From an uncultured bacterium (GTDB lineage Bacteria > Fidelibacterota > Marinisomatia > Marinisomatales > UBA1611): 64,000 nucleotides of DNA. Positions 46,683 through 55,530 of the stretch are shown piece after piece. The translations under genes were made by a program, and so were the position numbers. A model generated the notes under the pieces. That model worked only from the letters and a program-made list of their open reading frames with translations, did not search any database and was not told the DNA's origin. Numbering within the stretch: position 1 is the stretch's first letter; each line of letters starts with the position of its first letter. The DNA lies in NCBI GenBank assembly GCA_905478065.1, contig CAJQGZ010000019.1, positions 1-64,000 of the forward strand, written 5' to 3'.

Positions 46683-47816
46683 ATGAATAAAAATAAAGTA
46701 AAAGAAATTCTGGCAAATATCAACTATCCTGGTTTCAATAGGGATATTGTTTCTTTTGGGATGGTGAGTGGGATTGAAATTAAATCTGATGAAGTAAAAA
46801 TAAATCTTAACATAACTTCTCAAAACGATGAAAAGAAAAAAATTCTTGTTAATGATATTGAAAAAAAATTAAGCGAGTATTTTGCTTCTGTTTATGTTGA
46901 AGTAGAAGAAAAAGCACCAAATGGTCCTCCTCCTGGAGCTCAAGCTTCTAATCCAGAACCTGTATTGCCAAATGTTAAACACGTAATAGCAATTGCAAGT
47001 GGCAAAGGAGGAGTTGGTAAATCAACAGTCGCATCTAACATTGCATGTGGCTTGTTTGAGAAAGGATATAAAGTTGGTCTTTTAGATTTGGATATTTATG
47101 GGCCTTCTCTTCCTATCACTTTGGGAATAAATGAGCAACCAGAGATGACAAATAATAAAAAACTTGTGCCTATCAATAGATTTGGTCTGAAAGTGATGAG
47201 CTTTGGTTTTATAAGTGGTAATGATACACCTGTAATATGGAGAGGGCCTTTAGTTTCAAGGATGACTGAACAATTTTTCAAAGATGTTGAATGGGGTGAA
47301 CTTGATTATTTAATTTTAGACTTACCACCAGGTACAGGAGATGTGCAGCTTACGCTCACTCAAAAATTGCGCATGTCTGGAGCTATCATTGTCACGACTC
47401 CGCAAGATATTGCATTATCAGATGTAAGAAAGGGTGCGGATATGTTTAGAAAAGTGAAAACTCCTATTTTAGGAGTTGTTGAAAATATGTCTGGTCTATT
47501 TATTAATGGTGTTATTAAGGATGCAAATGGTAATGAGGTCAATGGTGGTACAATAACAATGGATTTTGGCTCTGATTATCAAATTCAAAATAGCGGAGAA
47601 TTTGAAATTTCATTAGACCTCTTTAAAAAAGGTGGTGGCTTAGCTGAAAGCAAGCGGCTAGAAATCCCATTAATAGGGCAAATACCTATCTCCAATGATA
47701 TTGTTAGTGCCACCGATAATGGAGAACCATTGATACGTTTGAATCCTGAACATAAAGCATCCAAAATATATATGTCCATTGTTGAGAAAATGATATCAAT
47801 TTTAGATGAGGCCTAA
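46683..47816 (+). CDS. mrp: Mrp/ApbC iron-sulfur carrier ATPase, without CxxC
   Basis: A 377-residue P-loop ATPase. The N-terminal DUF59/MIP18-like domain (about residues 1-80) is followed by the deviant Walker A SGKGGVGKST (about 106-115) and LDLDIYGPSLP, then DLPPGTGDVQLTL. These proteins transfer 4Fe-4S clusters to apoproteins. The CPxC motif that bridges the cluster in classical ApbC, expected after VENMS, is absent. A stretch of about 45 residues without Cys (GLFINGVIKDANGNEV onward) stands there instead. Bacteroidota Mrp proteins also lack it. The upstream terminator raises the question of how mrp is transcribed. Confidence 0.92.
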   Translation: MNKNKVKEILANINYPGFNRDIVSFGMVSGIEIKSDEVKINLNITSQNDEKKKILVNDIEKKLSEYFASVYVEVEEKAPNGPPPGAQASNPEPVLPNVKHVIAIASGKGGVGKSTVASNIACGLFEKGYKVGLLDLDIYGPSLPITLGINEQPEMTNNKKLVPINRFGLKVMSFGFISGNDTPVIWRGPLVSRMTEQFFKDVEWGELDYLILDLPPGTGDVQLTLTQKLRMSGAIIVTTPQDIALSDVRKGADMFRKVKTPILGVVENMSGLFINGVIKDANGNEVNGGTITMDFGSDYQIQNSGEFEISLDLFKKGGGLAESKRLEIPLIGQIPISNDIVSATDNGEPLIRLNPEHKASKIYMSIVEKMISILDEA

Positions 47817-47822
47817 CAACAA

Positions 47823-47852
47823 GGAACATTCTACCTATTGTTCCAGTATAAT
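47823..47852 (+). promoter_or_regulatory. Candidate promoter and operator of the uppS-bamA-lpx operon
   Basis: TATAAT at 47847-47852 is a perfect -10 element in the 103-base spacer before uppS. An inverted repeat, GGAACA (47823-47828) and TGTTCC (47839-47844) with 10 bases between, covers the position of the -35. The -35 itself is poor, so an activator or repressor may bind here. ACCTATT (47833) and AATAGGT (47859) form a second overlapping pair. Confidence 0.42.
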
Positions 47853-47919
47853 GTTCAAAATAGGTGATGTCTTAATGTTGAAGATTTAAAACTATCTTTA
47901 TTTTTACGACAAGATTCTT

Positions 47920-48669
47920 ATGAAACCAAAAACAATAGATAAATCCGAATTAAAAATAATACCTAGGCATATTGCTATTATTATGGATGGGAATGGAAGG
48001 TGGGCAAAACAAAGAGGCCTACCTAGAATAGCTGGTCATCGCGAGGGAATAAACTCTGTTAGAGAAATAACCAAAATATGTGGAGAAATAGGCGTAAAAT
48101 ATTTAACGTTGTACACTTTTTCTACAGAAAATTGGAGTAGACCTAAAACAGAAGTCAAAGCTCTGATGACTTTGTTACTTTCCACTATAAAAAAAGAGAT
48201 AAAAGAGTTACACAAAAATGATGTTAAATTTTCTACTATAGGGGATATCTCAATTTTGCCTAAGGGAACAGTTAAAGGTATCAAAGAAGGTGAAAAGCTA
48301 ACATTTGACAACTCTGGTTTGAATTTGATTCTAGCTTTGAATTATGGGAGCAGGCAAGAAATAATCTCTGCTGTAAATAATATAGTTTTAGATATTAAAA
48401 AAGGGAGTCTAGAGAGTAACTCAATCGATGAAAATATTTTCTCTTCATATTTATATACGAATAGCTGTCCAGATCCAGACTTATTAATTCGTACTAGTGG
48501 AGAATTAAGAATAAGTAATTTCCTCTTGTGGCAGTCGGCATATACAGAGATGTATTTAACAAACACATATTGGCCCTCTTTTAGAGAAAATGAATTATTT
48601 ACAGCAATAGTTGATTTCCAAAATAGAGAACGTAGGTTTGGAAAAACTAGTGAACAGCTAGAAAATTAA
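47920..48669 (+). CDS. uppS: Undecaprenyl diphosphate synthase (isoprenyl transferase)
   Basis: A 249-residue cis-prenyltransferase that makes the C55 lipid carrier for wall and O-antigen synthesis. HIAIIMDGNGRWAKQRG contains the catalytic Asp. TLYTFSTENWSRP, ALNYGSRQEI and RTSGELRISNFLLWQ are typical. It opens the envelope operon and ends 1 base before bamA. cdsA, which usually follows uppS, is not here. Confidence 0.96.
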   Translation: MKPKTIDKSELKIIPRHIAIIMDGNGRWAKQRGLPRIAGHREGINSVREITKICGEIGVKYLTLYTFSTENWSRPKTEVKALMTLLLSTIKKEIKELHKNDVKFSTIGDISILPKGTVKGIKEGEKLTFDNSGLNLILALNYGSRQEIISAVNNIVLDIKKGSLESNSIDENIFSSYLYTNSCPDPDLLIRTSGELRISNFLLWQSAYTEMYLTNTYWPSFRENELFTAIVDFQNRERRFGKTSEQLEN

Positions 48670-48670
48670 A

Positions 48671-51079
48671 ATGAAAAAATATATAACCCTCTTTTCAATT
48701 TTTAGTGTCCTTTTCTCGCAAGGGAACCAAGAATTTTTGTTAAAAGATGTAAAAGTTGAAGGCAATATTGTTTCGACTGCAAACACAATTATTTTCACAT
48801 CTGGTCTCCGTAAGGGCTTAAAAGTATCCTCCGCAGAGTTTCCAAGAGCTATTAAAAGGTTGTGGCAACTGGGTCTGTTTGATGATGTGCAAATCAGGTA
48901 CGATGAGGAAGCAGGGAATGAAGTTAGTATTACTTTGTTAGTTTCTGAGTCTAAGGTTGTCGGCGATGTAAAATATGAGGGAAATAAGAAAATAAAAAAT
49001 AGCAAATTTAAAGAAGAGCTTGATATAGTGACCGGGCAGAGAATAAAGCCCAATTTTCTTCACGAAAAAATTAAAGACATAAAAACCCTGTATTTTGAAA
49101 AAGGATATCTTAATGTGGAGGTTAAAGCAGATTTAATTGATTCTAAAGCCATAAAGAATCTTTTTGATGGAAAAGCTAAAAATATTACAAAAGACATTGT
49201 TTTCAGTATCTCAGAGAATAAAAAAATAAAACTTAGAAATATTTATTTTAAAGGAAATGAAGTTTATTCAAATTTAAAATTAAGAATGCTAATGAAAGAG
49301 ACGAAGCAGCAAAGGTGGTATTATTTTTGGAGAACAGCGTTTGATAAAGATGACCTCGAATTAGATAAAGAGAAAATCATTGAATTTTATCACAATAAAG
49401 GCCACAGAGATTTTTCAATTTTATCAGATTCAATAATTTATGATGGTGAAAGTAAATACTTAGATGTAGTCATAAATGTTAATGAGGGGCCTAAGTATAA
49501 ATACAGAGATTTTACTTGGGAAGGGCAATCATTATATTCAGAAGACATATTGTCAAGAGCATTGGGTCTTTCCTCTGGCGACAACTATAGTGAAGAAGCT
49601 TTTTCTAGAGCAGTTTATGATAGAATGCAAGGCCTCTATATGGATAAAGGCTATATATACAGTCGTATTGAACCGGAAGTGACCCCAGTGGGAGTTGATT
49701 CGCTTGATGTCCATTTTGTTATTGCTGAAAATCATAAAGTTTATATTAGAAATATCTCTATCAAAGGAAATGATAGGACAAGGGAAAATGTAATACGAAG
49801 AATTATGCGCATTTACCCGGGGGATGTCTTTAATAAAGAGCGTTTGATGAGGACGCATCGTGAGATAATGATGTTAAATTATTTTGCAAACGTGATTCCA
49901 GATGTTGTTCCTGTTGATGATAATCAAGTTGATATAGAAGTGACAGTAGAAGAAAAATCTTCAGGCCAAGCAAATATGAATATGGGATTTAGTCAAGCTT
50001 ATGGTGTTACAGGGGGTGGAGGATTTTCACTGCCGAACTTTAGAGGAAAAGGACAGCATTTAGCATTGTCTTTTGAAGTTGGGGCTGCAAACTATAATAA
50101 TACATATTTTGGAAGTAGTTATAAACCTCAGAAAAGAGAAAGGGCAAGTATTAGTTTTACTGACCCAATGTTTAATGACACAAACAACTTATTAAGCGGT
50201 TCTTTATTTTATAGTTTTTCTGGCCGATCATCACAGTATTATGCTCCTCTAGATATGGTCACTAAAGGTGGAAGTTTTAGATGGGGGCGAAGGTTTAAAT
50301 GGCCAGATGACTATTTTAGAGGTAGTTGGTCATTTACAGCACACCAAAGAATTTATGAGGCAGACAATGAGGAGCAATTACAGTTGTATACTGGAGGTCT
50401 AAGTGAAACTGTAGGCGTAAGTATTACACAATCGCTGAGCCGTGATAGTAGAGATCATCCTGAGTTTCCAACAATTGGTTCATTGATGGCAATCAGCAGT
50501 AGTATTTCTGGAGGTCCTTTAGGCGGTAATGAAGATTTCCACAAACATGTATTAAACCTTGAATGGTATACGCCGACAGTTTGGAAATTTGTTTTAATGA
50601 GTTCAGTAAAAATTGGTGGAATTAAAACTTTAAAATCAAATGATGGTGAAAGATCCATGGTGCCTTTTAATGAGAGGTTTATTATGGGTGGTAGCGGTAT
50701 GGTTTATGGAAACCCTTTGAGAGGTTATGAAGATAATAAAATAGGACCACTTACTTCAAGTGGTGGGCCATTTGGTGGAAATGCACTGATAAAAGTAACA
50801 TCAGAGTTTCGGATTCCTTTTTCAGAAAATCCCGTTGTCTACGGAATGTTATTCGCAGAAATGGGGAATGTCTGGATTGAATCGCATTTGCAAGAGAAGT
50901 TTAACTTAGCTAGAATTGGGCCGTTAGATTTAAAACGTTCTGCTGGTGTAGGTATCAGGTTTTTTATGCCGATGATTGGAAAGCTTGGATTTGACTTTGG
51001 GTATGGCTTTGATGATGTAGATGGTGATGGGCAACCATTTGGATGGAAATCATCGATTACTATAGGACAACAATTTTAA
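48671..51079 (+). CDS. bamA: Outer membrane protein assembly factor BamA
   Basis: An 802-residue Omp85 protein. A signal peptide (to about residue 18) is followed by POTRA repeats (about 22-440, for example VKVEGNIVST, VKYEGNKKI, IYFKGNEVY, ISIKGNDRTREN), then a 16-strand barrel. GNPLRGYE matches the conserved (V)RGF/Y motif of strand loop 6. The chain ends in QQF, the C-terminal aromatic signal. It inserts barrels into the outer membrane and is followed by the chaperone skp. Confidence 0.96.
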   Translation: MKKYITLFSIFSVLFSQGNQEFLLKDVKVEGNIVSTANTIIFTSGLRKGLKVSSAEFPRAIKRLWQLGLFDDVQIRYDEEAGNEVSITLLVSESKVVGDVKYEGNKKIKNSKFKEELDIVTGQRIKPNFLHEKIKDIKTLYFEKGYLNVEVKADLIDSKAIKNLFDGKAKNITKDIVFSISENKKIKLRNIYFKGNEVYSNLKLRMLMKETKQQRWYYFWRTAFDKDDLELDKEKIIEFYHNKGHRDFSILSDSIIYDGESKYLDVVINVNEGPKYKYRDFTWEGQSLYSEDILSRALGLSSGDNYSEEAFSRAVYDRMQGLYMDKGYIYSRIEPEVTPVGVDSLDVHFVIAENHKVYIRNISIKGNDRTRENVIRRIMRIYPGDVFNKERLMRTHREIMMLNYFANVIPDVVPVDDNQVDIEVTVEEKSSGQANMNMGFSQAYGVTGGGGFSLPNFRGKGQHLALSFEVGAANYNNTYFGSSYKPQKRERASISFTDPMFNDTNNLLSGSLFYSFSGRSSQYYAPLDMVTKGGSFRWGRRFKWPDDYFRGSWSFTAHQRIYEADNEEQLQLYTGGLSETVGVSITQSLSRDSRDHPEFPTIGSLMAISSSISGGPLGGNEDFHKHVLNLEWYTPTVWKFVLMSSVKIGGIKTLKSNDGERSMVPFNERFIMGGSGMVYGNPLRGYEDNKIGPLTSSGGPFGGNALIKVTSEFRIPFSENPVVYGMLFAEMGNVWIESHLQEKFNLARIGPLDLKRSAGVGIRFFMPMIGKLGFDFGYGFDDVDGDGQPFGWKSSITIGQQF

Positions 51080-51096
51080 TAATAATTAAGGAGAAG

Positions 51097-51624
51097 ATGG
51101 CAATAATGAAAAAAATAACCATATTTTTTATGCTATTAATTGGTATGACCGCAAGTTTAAGCGCACAATTAAAAATAGGATATATTTTATCAGAAAGAAT
51201 TCGCGGTGAATATGAAGAATTTAAGGAAGCTGAGTCGCAACTACAGCTTGAATACCGTAAGGTTCAATTTGAGTTTGATCAAAGAGTCAAAAAACTCGAT
51301 AGTTTAAAACAAGACTATGAAGTAAAAAGATTAATGTCTTTAGATAAAGGTGAAAGTATCAGACAAGAAATAGAGCAGACTGAAAAACAAATACAAACAT
51401 ACCAAGCTGAAAAAGTTGGTCCGCAAGGGGAACTAATGCGGAAGCAAGCACAGATGGAATATGATATTTTGGGGAAGGTTAAAAAAGCCGTTGATAAAGT
51501 CGCTATTGATGGTGGCTATGATTACATAATTGACGCATCAGTAGGCTTACTTTATTACAAACCAAAATATGATCTTACTGATGACGTTTTGCATGAATTA
51601 AGAAAACTAGATACTTCAAAATAG
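51097..51624 (+). CDS. skp: Skp/OmpH-family periplasmic chaperone
   Basis: A 175-residue periplasmic chaperone for unfolded outer-membrane proteins. A signal peptide ending near SLSAQ is followed by IGYILSERIRGEY and a long coiled coil (about residues 45-130), then a small C-terminal beta part (YDYIIDASVGLLYYKPKYDLTDDVL). AAGGAG precedes two in-frame ATGs. 51097 has 3 bases of spacing and 51106 has 12, so the exact start is uncertain. It sits between bamA and lpxD, the classical order. Confidence 0.92.
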   Translation: MAIMKKITIFFMLLIGMTASLSAQLKIGYILSERIRGEYEEFKEAESQLQLEYRKVQFEFDQRVKKLDSLKQDYEVKRLMSLDKGESIRQEIEQTEKQIQTYQAEKVGPQGELMRKQAQMEYDILGKVKKAVDKVAIDGGYDYIIDASVGLLYYKPKYDLTDDVLHELRKLDTSK

Positions 51625-51631
51625 ATATTAA

Positions 51632-52645
51632 TTGAAGTTTAGTTTAAAGGAAATCAGCTTATCGGTTAATGGTAATATTTTTGGAGATCCTAACATAGAA
51701 ATATTTGAAGTAGCTGAAATTCAGAATGCAAAAAATGGAAGTATTTCATTTTTAGGAAATAATATGTACGCTAAATATTTAGAAACTACTGAGGCCTCTG
51801 CAACTATTGTTTCAGATGAAAGTTTATTATCTGGAAGAAATGGTATTGTTGTTGATGATCCTCAATTAGCGATTGCTAAAGTATTGTCGCTGTTTTATCC
51901 AGATGAACCTTTATCTCAAAAAATCCACTCAAAATCTCATATTTCTAATTCTTCTGAAGTAGGAATGAATGTTACAATCGAAGTGGGAGCTGTAATTGAG
52001 AGTGGTGTTAAAATAGGTGATAATTCATTTGTTGGTGCAAATTCATTTATTGGTAGAAATACTAAAATAGGTTCTGGCTGTAAGATATATCAAAATGCAG
52101 TTTTATATCACTCAACAATAATGGGAAATAATTCTATTGTTCATAGCTCTACTGTTATAGGGAGCGATGGATTTGGATTCATTCCAGGTGATGAGCAGCA
52201 CCATAAAATCCCGCAAACTGGAAGAGTTGTAATTGGTGACAATGTAGAAATAGGAGCTAATTCAGCAATTGATCGAGCAACTATAGGTGAGACAATTATT
52301 GGAGATATGAGTAAACTAGATAATTTAGTCCACATAGGTCATAATGTTCAGATTGGTAAAGCATGTTTAATAACAGCACAAGTAGGTATTGCGGGTAGCA
52401 CTAAAATTGGTGATAATTGTCAAATTGGTGGCCAGGCTGGGGTTGTCCCTCATGTTGAAATAGGACCAAATTCGATTATCGCAGCAAAATCTGGTGTTAC
52501 AAAATCACTGGCTGGTAATCAAATGTATGGTGGGTATCCAGCAAGGCCAATTAGAGAAGAGCATAAAAGAAATGCAGTACATAGAGAAGTTTTATCAATT
52601 AAAAAAAAATTAAATCATTTAATTCAAAACTCTAACAACGATTAA
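51632..52645 (+). CDS. lpxD: UDP-3-O-acylglucosamine N-acyltransferase
   Basis: A 337-residue trimeric left-handed beta-helix enzyme that adds the second acyl chain in lipid A synthesis. The N-terminal uridine-binding domain ([18 protein letters not shown]) precedes hexapeptide repeats. The catalytic His is in [14 protein letters not shown], and DGFGFIP is a family mark. The start is TTG (reading MKFSLKEI) 8 bases after the skp stop. Confidence 0.95.
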   Translation: MKFSLKEISLSVNGNIFGDPNIEIFEVAEIQNAKNGSISFLGNNMYAKYLETTEASATIVSDESLLSGRNGIVVDDPQLAIAKVLSLFYPDEPLSQKIHSKSHISNSSEVGMNVTIEVGAVIESGVKIGDNSFVGANSFIGRNTKIGSGCKIYQNAVLYHSTIMGNNSIVHSSTVIGSDGFGFIPGDEQHHKIPQTGRVVIGDNVEIGANSAIDRATIGETIIGDMSKLDNLVHIGHNVQIGKACLITAQVGIAGSTKIGDNCQIGGQAGVVPHVEIGPNSIIAAKSGVTKSLAGNQMYGGYPARPIREEHKRNAVHREVLSIKKKLNHLIQNSNND

Positions 52646-52648
52646 TAA

Positions 52649-53596
52649 ATGCATAGAAGACAAAGAACTATTCGAAGCTCAAAATCTTGCAAAGGTGTAG
52701 GTTTGCACACAGGTGTTGATAGTGTAATTACATTCCATCCTGCTCCAGAAAATTATGGAATAAGGTTTGTGAGATCGGATATTAAAGACTCTCCTGAAAT
52801 CAAAGCAGACATTGATCACGTAGTAGATATTTCAAGGGGTACTACAATAGAGCAAAATGATGTACGGATTCATACTGTTGAACATGCTTTAGCTGCTGTT
52901 AACGGTTTAAGAATTGATAATGTAATGATTGAGCTAAACAATAAAGAAACGCCAGTTATGGACGGTAGCGCAAAAGATTTTGTTGATGCTTTATCGGATG
53001 CTGGAACTGTTAAACAAGAATCAAAAAGAAAAGTCTTAGAAATTACTCGTGCTGTTAATTACACTGATTACTATAGAGATATAGACATTCATGTTATCCC
53101 AAGTGATCACTTTAGAGTTACGTTTTTAGTTGAATATCCTTTGCCAGCTCTAGGGACTCAATATGAAGCAATCTATAATATGGAAGAGGATTTTGCTGTT
53201 GAAGTAGCCCCTGCCCGTACTTTTTGTTTTCTAAGTGAAATCGAAATGTTAAAAGAACAGGGCTTAATTAAAGGTGGTGGTTTAGACAATGCGCTAGTTA
53301 TTGTAGATAAAAAAATTGATCAAATTGAAATGAACAGATTGAGAAACTTATTTGGTATAGAAGAAGCTATTGTTAATGGTTCAAATGGTTTACTCAATGG
53401 GAAGTTACTAAGATTTAAAAATGAGCCAGTCCGTCATAAAACTCTTGATTTAATTGGTGATTTAGCATTGCTTGGGGTTCCAATTATTGGCCACGTGACG
53501 GCTGCAAGAGCAGGCCATGCTAGTAATGTTGAATTTGTAAAAAAACTAAAAAAAGTTTATGCAAAAGAATTAGAAGAGTTATGGAAAGGTGATTAG
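52649..53596 (+). CDS. lpxC: UDP-3-O-acyl-N-acetylglucosamine deacetylase
   Basis: A 315-residue zinc deacetylase, the committed step of lipid A synthesis. Zinc ligands are in HTVEHALAAVNG and in VRHKTLDLIGDLALLG; the catalytic His is in RAGHASNVEF. It stands alone and ends at residue 315; in most Bacteroidota LpxC is fused to FabZ. fabZ follows as a separate gene after 3 bases, so the pair here is unfused but adjacent. Confidence 0.96.
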   Translation: MHRRQRTIRSSKSCKGVGLHTGVDSVITFHPAPENYGIRFVRSDIKDSPEIKADIDHVVDISRGTTIEQNDVRIHTVEHALAAVNGLRIDNVMIELNNKETPVMDGSAKDFVDALSDAGTVKQESKRKVLEITRAVNYTDYYRDIDIHVIPSDHFRVTFLVEYPLPALGTQYEAIYNMEEDFAVEVAPARTFCFLSEIEMLKEQGLIKGGGLDNALVIVDKKIDQIEMNRLRNLFGIEEAIVNGSNGLLNGKLLRFKNEPVRHKTLDLIGDLALLGVPIIGHVTAARAGHASNVEFVKKLKKVYAKELEELWKGD

Positions 53597-53599
53597 AAA

Positions 53600-54064
53600 A
53601 TGAGTAATGATTTAGTAAAAGATTCTTATAATATCCAAGATATAATTAAAATTTTACCTCATCGATATCCTTTTGTTTTAATTGATAGAATTGATGAAGT
53701 AAAACAAGGTGAATATGTTAACGCGATTAAAAACGTTACGATTAATGAGCCTTTTTTTCAAGGCCATTTCCCAGGTCAGCCTGTTATGCCAGGAGTTCTT
53801 TCTCTAGAATCGATGGCACAAGCTACCGCTTTTTTAATGTTACATGAATTAGATGACCCCCTTAAAAAAAATATGTTTATATCGGGTGTTGATAAAGTTC
53901 GTTATAGGCGTTTAATCATTCCTGGGGATACTCTACATATTAATATTAAACTAGTTTCAAAAAAACTCACTCTATATAAGTTTGATGGCACAATCAAAAT
54001 TAATAACCAGCTTGCGGTGCAAGCAAAAATATTTTCGAATTTAGTTGACCGCGTAGAGGTTTAG
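53600..54064 (+). CDS. fabZ: 3-hydroxyacyl-ACP dehydratase FabZ
   Basis: A 154-residue hot-dog-fold dehydratase of fatty acid elongation. It has LPHRYPFVLIDRI, the catalytic His in GHFPGQPVMPGVL and the catalytic Glu in SLESMAQA. Its last codons (GAG GTT TAG) contain the ribosome binding site of lpxA. Confidence 0.95.
   Translation: MSNDLVKDSYNIQDIIKILPHRYPFVLIDRIDEVKQGEYVNAIKNVTINEPFFQGHFPGQPVMPGVLSLESMAQATAFLMLHELDDPLKKNMFISGVDKVRYRRLIIPGDTLHINIKLVSKKLTLYKFDGTIKINNQLAVQAKIFSNLVDRVEV
54055..54060 (+). promoter_or_regulatory. Ribosome binding site that supports an ATT start for lpxA
   Basis: AGAGGT, whose GAGGT core complements the 16S rRNA tail, ends 5 bases before ATT at 54066. No ATG, GTG or TTG in frame lies at a suitable place. 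Confidence 0.6.
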
Positions 54065-54065
54065 T

Positions 54066-54839
54066 ATTTCAAATAGTATTCATTCTACGGCTATTGTAGA
54101 TGCAAACTCGCAACTTGGAAATAATGTTGTTGTAGGGGCTTATACTGTTATAGAATCAGGTGTATCTATTGGCGATGGAACATTTGTTGGAAACCATGTA
54201 ACAATATCAGAAGGGTCTAAAATAGGAACTGATTGTAAAATCTTTCATTCATCTTCAATTGGCGCGATACCACAAGATCTAAAATATGAAAATGAAAAGA
54301 CTTTTGTTTCAGTTGGCGATAGAACGATCATTAGAGAATTTGTAACGATAAATAAAGGTACTTCTGCATCTGGTAAAACATTAGTTGGTTCTGATTGTCT
54401 ATTAATGGCTTCAGTTCATATAGCTCATGATTGTACGGTTGGCAATAATGTTATTATGTCAAATTTGACAACACTTGGAGGTCACGTGAATATAGAAAAC
54501 TGGGCTATATTGAGTGGTGGAGTTTTAGTTCATCAATTTTGCAACGTGGGTGAACATGCATTTGTTGGTGCTAGTGGATTAGTAACTCAAGATGTCCCTC
54601 CTTTTATTTTAGCTGCTGGAACACCTCTAGAGTATAGTGGCATTAATAGCGTTGGATTAAAAAGAAGAGGGTTTTTGTCAGAAAACAGGAAAGAAATAAA
54701 AAATATTTACAAAACCTATTTTCGTTCAAAAAATAACCGTAGAGATAATATAAGAAAAATAGAGCAAGAATTAATAGAGTCTGAGTTAGCAAAAAAAATT
54801 ATTAAGTTTATTGAAAACAGTGACAGAGGAATCATTTAG
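54066..54839 (+). CDS. lpxA: UDP-N-acetylglucosamine O-acyltransferase, apparent ATT start
   Basis: A beta-helix acyltransferase, first enzyme of lipid A synthesis. The frame is open from a TAG at 54054 and encodes ISNSIHSTAIVDANSQLG, the normal LpxA N-terminus. IGAIPQDLKY, TINKGT, and the catalytic His in SVHIAHDCTVG follow. From ATT 54066 the protein has 257 residues, close to the usual 255-262. The first in-frame ATG (54405) would remove 113 residues of the beta-helix. The choices are a rare ATT start with a good ribosome binding site, a +1 frameshift from fabZ at GTT TAG T, or a sequence error. I favour ATT. lpxB does not follow. Confidence 0.9.
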   Translation: MSNSIHSTAIVDANSQLGNNVVVGAYTVIESGVSIGDGTFVGNHVTISEGSKIGTDCKIFHSSSIGAIPQDLKYENEKTFVSVGDRTIIREFVTINKGTSASGKTLVGSDCLLMASVHIAHDCTVGNNVIMSNLTTLGGHVNIENWAILSGGVLVHQFCNVGEHAFVGASGLVTQDVPPFILAAGTPLEYSGINSVGLKRRGFLSENRKEIKNIYKTYFRSKNNRRDNIRKIEQELIESELAKKIIKFIENSDRGII

Positions 54840-54844
54840 GATAA

Positions 54845-55528
54845 ATGAAATTTATACTTAGGCTTGGTTGTTTTTTATTAAGTCTTTCTTGTAGTCAGAG
54901 CGTAGATTTTAGATATAATAATATTGATAATGAGAATCTTCATGCTCATGCAATAAAAGTTTCAAATTCCTCTACATTATGGCTTTCTGAACAAATTAAC
55001 ACCCCAAGAACAAATAGATACAGGCTATTTGTTAAATATGGACAATCATTAATTTTGAAAGAGATAAATTACAAAAAGTGGATTTTACCAAATCTTGAGT
55101 TTGGAGTTAAACCAACAGATAATTTATTGTTATCTGGAAAGTTTTTTGGGTTGCATCTAGACAAAGATTCTCCACAAATTATTGGAGGAGGCGTTCATTA
55201 TCTTTCTGGAGAAAATAATAATTGGACTATCTCTTTTCAGAAATCAGCAATTAATGGTTTAAATGATTTTAGATTAGTCTCAACTTCATTTAACATTAAA
55301 AAGTTAATCCACCAATCATTTTTCGATATGTATGTTGATCTTGGGCTAAATTATTATATCAGTAATTCATATTATAGCTCAGTTGACCTTCCAAAAAAAA
55401 TTGAACGAGATTTAAATCATATTGGTCTTTTATTCATGACTCCATTTAACAGTTTAAATATTATAATTTCATTGAAAGTAAGTTCTGATAATCATTTAAT
55501 TCAAGCTGCTTTAATTAAAGGGTTTTAA
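54845..55528 (+). CDS. Exported beta-rich protein of unknown function
   Basis: A 227-residue protein with an N-terminal signal (FILRLGCFLLSLSCSQS). The Cys could be a lipoprotein site but the lipobox is poor. The rest is made of alternating strands (ILPNLEFGVKPTDNLLLSGKFFG, broken here; FDMYVDLGLNYYI) and ends in KGF with a C-terminal Phe, so a small outer-membrane barrel is likely. I do not recognise the family. It lies between lpxA and dxr, with gaps of 5 and 2 bases, so it is co-translated with lipid A and isoprenoid genes. Confidence 0.7.
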   Translation: MKFILRLGCFLLSLSCSQSVDFRYNNIDNENLHAHAIKVSNSSTLWLSEQINTPRTNRYRLFVKYGQSLILKEINYKKWILPNLEFGVKPTDNLLLSGKFFGLHLDKDSPQIIGGGVHYLSGENNNWTISFQKSAINGLNDFRLVSTSFNIKKLIHQSFFDMYVDLGLNYYISNSYYSSVDLPKKIERDLNHIGLLFMTPFNSLNIIISLKVSSDNHLIQAALIKGF

Positions 55529-55530
55529 TT

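Noticed and set aside
54405-54839. Short lpxA starting at ATG 54405
   Set aside because: It would drop 113 conserved residues that are encoded without interruption upstream.
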